This document shows, in pieces, positions 52,400 to 62,830 of a stretch of 64,000 nt of DNA. Positions within the stretch are counted from its first letter, which is position 1. Each line of letters opens with the position of its first letter. The position numbers and the translations under genes are program-made. This DNA comes from Aphrophora alni (lineage: Eukaryota; Arthropoda; Insecta; Hemiptera; Aphrophoridae), in contig OY740768.1 in assembly GCA_963513935.1 (NCBI GenBank), forward strand, positions 68,374,231 through 68,438,230, given 5' to 3'. The notes under the pieces are model-generated. The model was not told the DNA's origin. It saw only the letters and a list, made by a program, of their open reading frames with translations, and searched no databases.

Positions 52400-53821
52400 T
52401 TGGTAGAGTACTGCCAGACACCGACGGATATCATTTGGTAGAGCACTGTCAGACAGAGACGGATATCACTTGGTAGAGCACTGCCAGACACCGACGGATA
52501 TCACTTGGTAGAGCACTGTCAGACAGAGACGGATATCATTTGGTAGAGCACTGTCAGACAGAGACGGATATCACTTGGTAGAGCACTGTCAGACAGAGAC
52601 GGATATCATTTGGTAGAGCACTGTCAGACAGAGACGGATATCACTTGGAAGAGCACTGTCAGACAGAGACGGATATCACTTGGTAGAGCACTGTCAGACA
52701 GAGACGGATATCATTTGGTAGAGCACTGTCAGACAGAGACGGATATCACTTGGAAGAGCACTGTCAGACAGAGACGGATATCACTTGGTAGAGCACTGTC
52801 AGACAGAGACGGATATCACTTGGTAGAGCACTGCCAGACAGAGACGGATATCATTTGGTAGAGCACTGCCAGACACAGACGGATATCACTTGGTAGAGCA
52901 CTGTCAGACAGAGACGGATATCACTTGGTTGAGCACTGTCAGACAGAGACGGATATCACTTGGTTGAGCACTGTCAGACAGAGACGGATATCACTTGGTA
53001 GAGCACTGTCAGACAGAGACGGATATCACTTGGAAGAGCACTGTCAGACAGAGACGGATATCACTTGGTAGAGCACTGTCAGACAGAGACGGATATCATT
53101 TGGTAGAGCACTGTCAGACAGAGACGGATATCACTTGGAAGAGCACTGTCAGACAGAGACGGATATCACTTGGTAGAGCACTGTCAGACAGAGACGGATA
53201 TCATTTGGTAGAGCACTGTCAGACAGAGACGGATATCACTTGGTAGAGCACTGTCAGACAGAGACGGATATCACTTGGTAGAGCACTGTCAGACAGAGAC
53301 GGATATCACTTGGTAGAGCACTGCCAGACACCGACGGATATCACTTGGTAGAGCACTGCCAGACACCGACGGATATCATTTGGTAGAGCACTGTCAGACA
53401 GAGACGGATATCATTTGGTAGAGCACTGTCAGACAGAGACGGATATCACTTGGTACAGCACTGTCAGACAGAGACGGATATCATTTGGTAGAGCACTGTC
53501 AGACAGAGACGGATATCAATTGGAAGAGCACTGTCAGACAGAGACGGATATCACTTGGTAGAGCACTGTCAGACAGAGACGGATATCATTTGGTAGAGCA
53601 CTGTCAGACAGAGACGGATATCACTTGGAAGAGCACTGTCAGACAGAGACGGATATCACTTGGTAGAGCACTGTCAGACAGAGACGGATATCATTTGGTA
53701 GAGCACTGTCAGACAGAGACGGATATCACTTGGTAGAGCACTGTCAGACAGAGACGGATATCACTTGGTAGAGCACTGTCAGACAGAGACGGATATCACT
53801 TGGTAGAGCACTGTCAGACAC

Positions 53822-54988
53822 AGACGGATATCACTTGGTAGAGCACTGTCAGACAGAGACGGATATCACTTGGTAGAGCACTGTCAGACAGAGACGGATA
53901 TCACTTGGTAGAGCACTGTCAGACAGAGACGGATATCATTTGGTAGAGCACTGTCAGACAGAGACGGATATCACTTGGTAGAGCACTGTCAGACAGAGAC
54001 GGATATCACTTGGTAGAGCACTGTCAGACAGAGACGGATATCACTTGGTAGAGCACTGTCAGACAGAGACGGATATCACTTGGTAGAGCACTGTCAGACA
54101 GAGACGGATATCACTTGGTAGAGCACTGTCAGACACAGACGGATATCACTTGGTAGAGCACTGTCAGACAGAGACGGATATCACTTGGTAGAGCACTGTC
54201 AGACAGAGACGGATATCATTTGGTAGAGCACTGTCAGACAGAGACGGATATCATTTGGTAGAGCACTGCCAGACACAGACGGATATCATTTGGTAGAGCA
54301 CTGTCAGACAGAGACGGATATCACTTGGTAGAGCACTGTCAGACAGAGACGGATATCATTTGGTAGAGCACTGTCAGACAGAGACGGATATCATTTGGTA
54401 GAGCACTGTCAGACAGAGACGGATATCACTTGGTAGAGCACTGTCAGACAGAGACGGATATCATTTGGTAGAGCACTGTCAGACAGAGACGGATATCACT
54501 TGGTAGAGCACTGCCAGACACAGACGGATATCATTTGGTAGAGCACTGTCAGACAGAGACGGATATCACTTGGTAGAGCACTGTCAGACAGAGACGGATA
54601 TCATTTGGTAGAGCACTGTCAGACAGAGACGGATATCACTTGGTAGAGCACTGTCAGACAGAGACGGATATCACTTGGTAGAGCACTGTCAGACACAGAC
54701 GGATATCACTTGGTAGAGCACTGTCAGACAGAGACGGATATCACTTGGTAGAGCACTGTCAGACAGAGACGGATATCATTTGGTAGAGCACTGTCAGACA
54801 GAGACGGATATCACTTGGTAGAGCACTGTCAGACAGAGACGGATATCACTTGGTAGAGCACTGTCAGACACAGACGGATATCACTTGGTAGAGCACTGTC
54901 AGACAGAGACGGATATCACTTGGTAGAGCACTGTCAGACAGAGACGGATATCATTTGGTAGAGCACTGTCAGACAGAGACGGATATCA
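53822..54988 (+). repeat. Satellite block, first copy of a 38-unit segmental duplication
   Basis: The order of variant units (CTGCC/CACAG at 54261 and 54511, CTGTC/CACAG at 54121, 54681 and 54861, plus the CACT/CATT pattern) recurs exactly 1330 bp to the right. By eye the two copies are identical over about 1167 bp. Confidence 0.85.
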
Positions 54989-55151
54989 CTTGGTAGAGCA
55001 CTGTCAGACAGAGACGGATATCATTTGGTAGAGCACTGTCAGACAGAGACGGATATCACTTGGTAGAGCACTGTCAGACAGAGACGGATATCACTTGGTA
55101 GAGCACTGTCAGACACAGACGGATATCACTTGGTAGAGCACTGTCAGACAG

Positions 55152-56318
55152 AGACGGATATCACTTGGTAGAGCACTGTCAGACAGAGACGGATATCACT
55201 TGGTAGAGCACTGTCAGACAGAGACGGATATCACTTGGTAGAGCACTGTCAGACAGAGACGGATATCATTTGGTAGAGCACTGTCAGACAGAGACGGATA
55301 TCACTTGGTAGAGCACTGTCAGACAGAGACGGATATCACTTGGTAGAGCACTGTCAGACAGAGACGGATATCACTTGGTAGAGCACTGTCAGACAGAGAC
55401 GGATATCACTTGGTAGAGCACTGTCAGACAGAGACGGATATCACTTGGTAGAGCACTGTCAGACACAGACGGATATCACTTGGTAGAGCACTGTCAGACA
55501 GAGACGGATATCACTTGGTAGAGCACTGTCAGACAGAGACGGATATCATTTGGTAGAGCACTGTCAGACAGAGACGGATATCATTTGGTAGAGCACTGCC
55601 AGACACAGACGGATATCATTTGGTAGAGCACTGTCAGACAGAGACGGATATCACTTGGTAGAGCACTGTCAGACAGAGACGGATATCATTTGGTAGAGCA
55701 CTGTCAGACAGAGACGGATATCATTTGGTAGAGCACTGTCAGACAGAGACGGATATCACTTGGTAGAGCACTGTCAGACAGAGACGGATATCATTTGGTA
55801 GAGCACTGTCAGACAGAGACGGATATCACTTGGTAGAGCACTGCCAGACACAGACGGATATCATTTGGTAGAGCACTGTCAGACAGAGACGGATATCACT
55901 TGGTAGAGCACTGTCAGACAGAGACGGATATCATTTGGTAGAGCACTGTCAGACAGAGACGGATATCACTTGGTAGAGCACTGTCAGACAGAGACGGATA
56001 TCACTTGGTAGAGCACTGTCAGACACAGACGGATATCACTTGGTAGAGCACTGTCAGACAGAGACGGATATCACTTGGTAGAGCACTGTCAGACAGAGAC
56101 GGATATCATTTGGTAGAGCACTGTCAGACAGAGACGGATATCACTTGGTAGAGCACTGTCAGACAGAGACGGATATCACTTGGTAGAGCACTGTCAGACA
56201 CAGACGGATATCACTTGGTAGAGCACTGTCAGACAGAGACGGATATCACTTGGTAGAGCACTGTCAGACAGAGACGGATATCATTTGGTAGAGCACTGTC
56301 AGACAGAGACGGATATCA
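55152..56318 (+). repeat. Satellite block, second copy of the 38-unit segmental duplication
   Basis: This repeats 53822-54988 at an offset of 1330 bp (38 x 35). The copies diverge at 54989/56319, where the CACT/CATT order shifts, perhaps by loss of one unit. Unequal crossing-over or an assembly duplication would both explain it. Confidence 0.85.
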
Positions 56319-56662
56319 TTTGGTAGAGCACTGTCAGACAGAGACGGATATCACTTGGTAGAGCACTGTCAGACAGAGACGGATATCACTTGGTAGAGCA
56401 CTGTCAGACACAGACGGATATCACTTGGTAGAGCACTGTCAGACAGAGACGGATATCACTTGGTAGAGCACTGTCAGACAGAGACGGATATCACTTGGTA
56501 GAGCACTGTCAGACACAGACGGATATCACTTGGTAGAGCACTGTCAGACACAGACGGATATCACTTGGTAGAGCACTGTCAGACAGAGACGGATATCACT
56601 TGGTAGAGCACTGTCAGACAGAGACGGATATCACTTGGTAGAGCACTCCCAGACACAGACGG

Positions 56663-57260
56663 GTTTATATCTACTTTCTCTACTCTACTAATATGCGAGA
56701 ATATAAAAACAACCTGAATTGTATTAATTGATTAAATAAATTGTTGTTTCCATTGGCACACTATAAAATCTGAACTACTTTTTCACGTTTGATCTTCCAT
56801 ACCTATATCATAATGTCACTTAAAAAGACAACCCACAACTTGAAATCGTAGAAAACAAACAACCTGCGTTATGCAAAGTACATATCTTTCGCGCCCTTCC
56901 CAAAGTACCCAAGATTTGCTCCACTACCGTTGATATTTGAATATTTTTATTTTTCTCCTCTCCCTCCGAACACTTTGTTTATCAACAACTTCAGTACTTG
57001 ACGCAGGGAAAATTCTCTTGCGGTGTTGAAGTCAATTGTGAAGATGTGTCAGATGGTACATTGGGGGGAGTTGGGGTCCCATGGGATCAGACAACACGAC
57101 ACTTCACTCAAGCCTCCCCCCCCCTTCCTTCGGTCACAACCATATCCAAACTTGTCTTTAGGAAAACGTAACGTTTTCTTGATGGGAATTTGCCTTCAAT
57201 GATCATTTATAAAATGCAAAATAAAAAAATTAAACTCTTTTAAACGTATTTTGAATTCAG
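56663..57260. other. Right flank of satellite, moderately GC-rich
   Basis: Contains TTGGGGGGAGTTGGGGTCCC and a C9 run (57116-57124). No ORF or family is recognised. Confidence 0.35.
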
Positions 57261-57272
57261 CTAGAGTATGTT

Positions 57273-57291
57273 TTAGGTTAGGTTAGGTTAG
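57273..57291. repeat. Short interstitial TTAGG stretch
   Basis: Nearly four copies of TTAGG, the usual insect telomere unit. Two-copy versions occur near 45661 and 62301. They support an arthropod origin but are too short to be telomeric. Confidence 0.8.
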
Positions 57292-57779
57292 ATTTGCTTA
57301 ACACATATTTATTAATTTTTTTAAAGAATATGACAAAATCTGATCTATTTCAGTTAATTATTAGCAAAATATCACAAATTTGAAGAAGTGGTCTTTAAAA
57401 ATTAATAGCAACAATGATAAATAATGTAGCTTATTATTACAATTTGTTTAAAAAAAGCAAAAGAAATTTTAAAATTCATTAAATCCTACGTAAATTAAGC
57501 TTTTTCTATTTCAGTGAGAAGTTTTTAAACCAGTTTTTCCATACAGGAACACTACCAATAAATATTATACTGGTTTTACGCTATTAAAATAAAACCAATG
57601 ACGTATATAGGTTATTCAAAGAAAATAATAACAATAAAGAAAACTATTTACAATGAGTAAACTTTAGCCATGCCTAGACTATAAATACTTTAGTAACAGT
57701 GACTTTTATGAAGGATAAAGCTCGTTTCATGTTATTAATTGCCGTTTAAATTACAACAGTTCATTGATTTAAACACAAG

Positions 57780-58000
57780 TCACTCTGGTGGCACACATTA
57801 AGAAAAGTAAACAAGCGGGGTGTAGGCAATTGTTAATTTGGTCCAACTCGGAGTGTATGATGCACTCTAACAAGTTCAACTGACATAAATCATCAACCAG
57901 TCATCCAGTGTTGCCGCATTGCATTACTACATGACCCTTAAGTTAAACTGTTTAATTGTGTTTACTGTATTCAACTTTACTAACGATCGACGCAAAGAGA
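57780..58000. other. Complex island with TALE/Hox-like site
   Basis: TGACATAAATCATCAA at 57881-57896 joins TGACA (Meis/Hth core without the final G) to the reverse complement of TGATTTATG (Exd/Hox type). The rest is non-repetitive with no ORF. Confidence 0.3.
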
Positions 58001-59290
58001 TCTGTCTAATGTTTCTACAACTGGAGTTAACTTAACAAGATTGTATTAATCAAAACCTTGTTTTTGTAAACGAAATGTTCATTTTTATCCGTAGACTATG
58101 CGTTAATAACAATAGCAATCTAAGGTAACAAACGTGAGTAGTGTTTTATTTAATATTTATCTATTAGCTCTCATTAAATCAAAAATAATTATCAAACCTT
58201 TTTACATTCAGCACTATACGATTTATTCCACTATGTAAAAAAAATGAGTTTATGTTTTTTATGGGAAACTCTTAGCAAAGAATTTGATTGTAGTTTTACA
58301 GTACGATAGAAATTAACTGTTTTTATCTTGGTGAACCATTTGAAGGTCATACTTAATCTTAAAAGGAATGTAATACGTGTAGCCGTTATGAAGAAATTGG
58401 TGGAATATTATTTAAAATCTAACCTCTTCTTTTGGTTAGGTCAAACTTGGTAAAATCAAACTTGGTATAAAATAAAATTACTAGGTATGGCATTATATTT
58501 TTATACATTTTCATAAAAAAATTAATCAATGCTAAAAATAACTTCTTCGCAGATAATGAAATAAACAGATAAATTTCCATAAAAAAGTTGTGCAAACTTG
58601 CACAGCTTTTAAACAACCGAAAAAGATGAGTCATTTCCTATATTTATGTGAAACACACTTTTCGTGAAAATAAAGTGTTTCTTGTGGTAATTTGTAATAT
58701 GGTGATTAAATTTTCACAGGTGTTATTCCTTCTATGTAATTATTTTCTTCTTGTTTGAATAACATATCGCATTCCTTCCATTGAGTACTTGGATAGGCCT
58801 ACCTCTCATCATCAGGTAGGAAATCTGCTCCACTATGAACGACCTTGCTATGCAAACATATGACTAACATGTTCATCAAAGTTTCAATAAAACTAATTGA
58901 AATGTCACATCCGTGACGTGAGCCATCACATGACTTGGCGATTTTAAGGTCCTTGCTTCCGAATCCTGATCGCACGTTATTAACATCCTTTTGTTAATGG
59001 TGTGACTTTTTTTAATGTTTCTTTTCTTCGTTTTATTCTCAAAAATAAGAAAAAGAGGAGAAGAATAGTGCTGTTCGGATTTTTTTCTTTTGCAATGTAT
59101 AATTAGTTTCTTGCTCGTACTACAAAACTAAAAGATATAAAGTATTTATTCATCATGTCACTGTCAAAAACACAGTATATGCCAATATTTTTGTTTTGGA
59201 AAGGAAATGTACTAACAAAAACTAAATTTATATAAGGGCTTGCTTCTTCTCTTACATTTTTTAACAAATAACATCAGTTAGAGTTAGATA
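58000..59290. other. AT-rich non-coding, nothing recognised
   Basis: No exon, RNA gene or repeat family seen. Confidence 0.4.
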
Positions 59291-59292
59291 TA

Positions 59293-59486
59293 AAAAATCA
59301 AACACAAGATCTCATAAAAAATACGTTTATTTAATCTAACGCGTTTCAACGACAAAAACCGCCATCCTCAATGATACATGAGCTACAATAACAAAACTAT
59401 AACTATATGAGGATGGCGACTTTGTCGTTGAAACGCGTTTGATTAAATAAACGTAATTTTTGTGAGATCTTGTGTTCGAGTTTTTT
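59293..59486. mobile_element. Foldback element, about 78-bp inverted repeat
   Basis: The left arm 59293-59370 and right arm 59408-59486 pair with a few mismatches and a one-base indel, around a 37-bp centre. The arms contain GAGGATGGCGAC, GTCGTTGAAACGCG, AAATAAACG and GAGATCTTGTGT. The sequence differs from the 39806 element but shares the layout of a short stem followed by GAAACG. Confidence 0.88.
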
Positions 59487-59939
59487 TTTTTATTTAATTT
59501 ATCTCACAAGTCAAAGCTCAATATTTATTTATATTTATCAGTTAGAACTTTAAAATGTTACGTTCCAATTAACAATATAATATTATTTATTAGAAAAATA
59601 TCTTTATTCTAATGAGTATCATAAGGCCATTTTTGTAATTTATGTTTTTTAATAAGGAAATTAGGCTACAAAGGAACTCTTTAAATTTCGTGTTTCTATT
59701 TTTTCCATTATGTAGTGTTTGCTAAAATTTCTGTTTCGTGTAGCGTGTATATGAATTTTAAGAACTACTTTTGAGTTTTCCACTTTAAACAAGTCTTTGG
59801 TTTACTTCTTCGTTATCCTGCTACAATCTTAAGACATAGTTATTTAAAAAAAAAAAAAAAGAACTATTTTTCTTGAAAATATTTTTGTTAACGTAGACTA
59901 AACATATTTATGCATTTTATATTTGCAAACTGAAATTTC

Positions 59940-60130
59940 CCATTAAAAGTGCATTTGTAGGAAGGAGACGCAGGAATGAATGGATGTTGTTAGGTTCGAT
60001 ACTATCTGAGCACCTGTATTGCTCACTAATTAACTATCAGTGTTGATTGCATAGCAACTACTCACCTGTGACCACGCCCTTATACCTTGACCCTGTTGCC
60101 ACATCCCGTACCTGCGACTAACTAACCAAT
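59940..60130. other. Complex island, candidate regulatory element
   Basis: Contains GAGCACCTGTATTGCTCACT, AATTAACTATCAGTGTTGAT, TGCATAGCAACTACTCACCT and GTGACCACGCCC. CACCTG E-boxes occur twice, and ATAGCAAC resembles an RFX half-site. No ORF. Confidence 0.3.
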
Positions 60131-60739
60131 TTCACTTTCAAATATTATAATTATTGGAAATTTTTTGTTACAATTTCAACCGTCAACTAATTGAATTACA
60201 TCTGTGTACACATTTACTATTATATTTATTTTGTACTCATCTGTACTGTTCTTACAAAAGCTTTAAAATTTGTTGAACTTTCACGTTTATTGTGAATAAG
60301 GTTGGTGAACAATGTTATAATCTAAATATCTGTATTATTAACTGTCGTATTGGTTATTAATTATTCTATTAAGGAAATGAAAACGTAAAGGATTGTTATT
60401 ATAAGATATATTCTGTTAGATGTGTATAACGTTTGAATTTAATTTGTTTCAAATTTACATTTTAAAGTTATGACCATTGGAGAAAAACCATTACGTCTGT
60501 GTCAAATCTTATCTTTACGTAACATTTTAAAAGAGCAAAATGTTCAATTACCATGTGACGAGAAAAAGTATCTACAGAAAATAGTAGATAGTTAGGGAAC
60601 TGTAAGTCATACTGACAAAATATACCAATTTAAACAAAGACATTTATTATTTATTTAAAACGACACCCACGCTACAGAAAAGATTTATTATTTATTTTTT
60701 TATAAGTGAGTCCAACACAGTTAATTGTAGTCCTAGTAA

Positions 60740-61020
60740 CCCACTACGGCTATGCCTTCCAGAGTTCCTCCTTGTGAACAATGTTTTTCCAAACCAGACT
60801 GTACCCAAGTATTTTTCAGTTTTGATGTCTCCACGTCGGTGCGTTGGAAGAAACCGGTACTGTCAGATATGGCAACGTACTTTCTATGTTAATTCCCTGT
60901 ACTATGTCATTGCAAGCCTTTATCAGCTAATGATAATGTCCTTTATAGATATGGCGCCGTTTCTAATAAAACCTATGGACTGTACGCACTTAACCTCTTC
61001 AGTATAAGGCAGGTCCAATC
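60740..61020. other. GC-elevated island
   Basis: A 77-codon plus-strand frame (60774-61007) has no recognisable domain. The sequence TATCAGCTAATGATAATGTC is homeodomain-site-like. Confidence 0.25.
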
Positions 61021-61668
61021 ACTTGGTATTCTGTTTGGTTTGCCCAATATATACTTATTGAACATAGGTTAGTTATATTTAGCTCTGTTTTTCTCGCAGA
61101 TCAAGATGATTTGTGGACATTTATGACAAGTAATGAACAAAAATTGAAAGTTTTTCCGGACGTAAATATACACATTTGGATACCACATACAACTTACTTA
61201 AATATTTATTTTAAAACAATTAATTAAACATAAAGTCACGGTATAATTAACTTAAAATTAATACAGCCAAAAGTTCTCTAAAAAGTTACCTTTTACCAGT
61301 ACCTTACAATAATATTACGTTCTAATATTTACTCCTAAATTAACCAATGCTCACCCAATCAATTTTGTTATCTTTCGTTTGATTTTACACTTGTATAAAG
61401 ACAAGCCCGTGCTACTACTGAGCAGGATTAGAAAGATAAGATTAGATGGACTAATGCAATAAGTGGGAAAACATTAAAGATATTTTGAAATATTGTATAT
61501 AATTTCGTTGAGTATTTAAAAAGCAATGAGTGTATTGCTTTAAGCGTTTAATTCAAGAAACATTGTTCTCCTTCTTTCTACTTATTTCTTTTTATCTAAG
61601 TATTTTTATCGCGTTATGTTCTGAAATATGATCTTCAAAGACAATTTCATTTTCCAAAACCCATGCCC

Positions 61669-61741
61669 AATGAAAGAGAAGGATCTAAACAAAGACTACA
61701 TGAAAAAAAAGGAGTAGTCCTAGCTGCAATCTCTAAACAAC
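61669..61741 (+). repeat. Dispersed repeat family A, copy 7 (3' fragment)
   Basis: Only the right half is present: ATGAAAGAGAAGGATCTAAA, CAAAGACTACATGAAAAAAA, GGAGTAGTCCTAGCTGCAA. It faces copy 8 tail to tail. Confidence 0.8.
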
Positions 61742-61751
61742 CTAACTGAAT

Positions 61752-61921
61752 CTACAGTTTATTCATGTAGTCTTTGGATTGATCTCTCTCTTTCGTCTTT
61801 CTTATAAGATCTCTCTTAACCAACTCTTGTTCCTTTCTGATCCTGACACTATTACGGGGTCTTCATATTACGGTCTTTTCTTTTTTTTTTTTAAAGAGAA
61901 AAACCAGGATAGTGTGTTATC
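61752..61921 (-). repeat. Dispersed repeat family A, copy 8 (inverted)
   Basis: On the plus strand it reads ATTCATGTAGTCTTTGGATT, GATCTCTCTCTTTCGTCTTT, AACCAACTCTTGTTCCTTTC, TGATCCTGACACTATTAC, then AGAGAAAAACCAGGATAG, which is the family in reverse. With copy 7 it forms an inverted pair about 10 bp apart. Confidence 0.85.
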
Positions 61922-62369
61922 AGTATTTTGGAACTGCAATTTAAACAATTTTAATTTAAATATTACGAAAAGTTTCATTCGTTTACAGATCCTTAATCCA
62001 AGTTTGAGACAAGGATTGACAAGGATATATTTTTTGCGAAAACTTTTTGTCTAATTTTTTCAAACTGAGGTTGGCCATAAACATCAAATACTGTTTAACA
62101 ACTTATTAACGCAATCTTTTTTTTCTTCCAAATAGGCCTACGTGTTATTATGTAACGCTGAAAATATTTATAGATATTAGTTTGATTGATGACAGTAGAG
62201 TTATTCAACCGTTTCAAAATGACGGTACGATATTACAATTCTTAGCATCATTACAAGAGTTACTGTCACACACTAAATGACAGTTGTTAGTTACATACAA
62301 GGTTAGGTTAGCTAATGTACAAATATCATTACAAACGTGTCGATATTGTTACTGGAACTCAATCATCTA

Positions 62370-62830
62370 CAATTACGTCGGCTTCATTGTCACCAATTCC
62401 GATGATTGATTAAACGACTTCAGACATTGCCGACTACGCGCACCGGCGCACATATAAACTTCAGCGTATTCCTCATATTTGGCATAGTTTGTCATCATCG
62501 ACATAAACCACACGTAGCTAATCGTCCCGGCGTATCGCCAAGTCCGTCCGGTTAATTCTGTGAAATATAAAATAATGATAAAAACACACATACAGACACA
62601 CATTTCTATGGTTAGGTAAAAAGCCACTCGGCCGCTAATGTGGTTTGCATGTCTGTACGCACGGTTCACCGGTTATTGCCTCGTAAACTCCGTATTGCCT
62701 TGTTTTGGATTCTAGCTAACTACCTCAACATTACCGGACAGTTGAGCCAACTTGTAAAGGCAAACGTGGGACATCGGGGGAGATGGGAAGATCTTATCTT
62801 TCTGAAGCAACCTAAATATATTTAATGTTA
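62370..62830. other. GC-elevated island, possible decayed coding sequence
   Basis: A 98-codon minus-strand frame (62373-62669) passes a good-looking acceptor (TTTCACAG, about 62560) and then reads ELTGRTWRYAGTISYVW. I recognise no family, and it is not a MEIS-domain exon. On the other strand a 61-codon frame lies at 62640-62825. Confidence 0.25.

Larger units (their letters stand above)
52400..56662. repeat. 35-bp satellite array, about 122 head-to-tail units
   Basis: The plus-strand unit is TGGTAGAGCACTGTCAGACA followed by GAGACGGATATCACT. Every unit examined keeps the same 35-bp phase from the first to the last copy, with only substitutions: CACT/CATT, CTGTC/CTGCC, CAGAG/CACAG/CACCG and GGTAG/GGAAG. 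Almost every unit has an EcoRV site (GATATC), the 11-bp palindrome CTGTCAGACAG and, on the minus strand, TGACAG. The edge units are the most diverged (GAGTACTGCC at the left, CACTCCC at the right), as expected for an array homogenised from its centre. It lies about 1 kb upstream of the hth exon in the sense of transcription. Confidence 0.98.

Noticed and set aside
52610..53736. Three 83-codon ORFs within the satellite
   Set aside because: They are copies of the same repeat read where GGAAG variants remove a TAG; 35 bp is not a multiple of three, so the frame cycles. No start context or protein family.
52400..56662. CRISPR array
   Set aside because: Units are contiguous with no unique spacers, and the sequence is eukaryotic.
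57273..57291. Telomere
   Set aside because: Fewer than four TTAGG units, embedded in ordinary intronic sequence.
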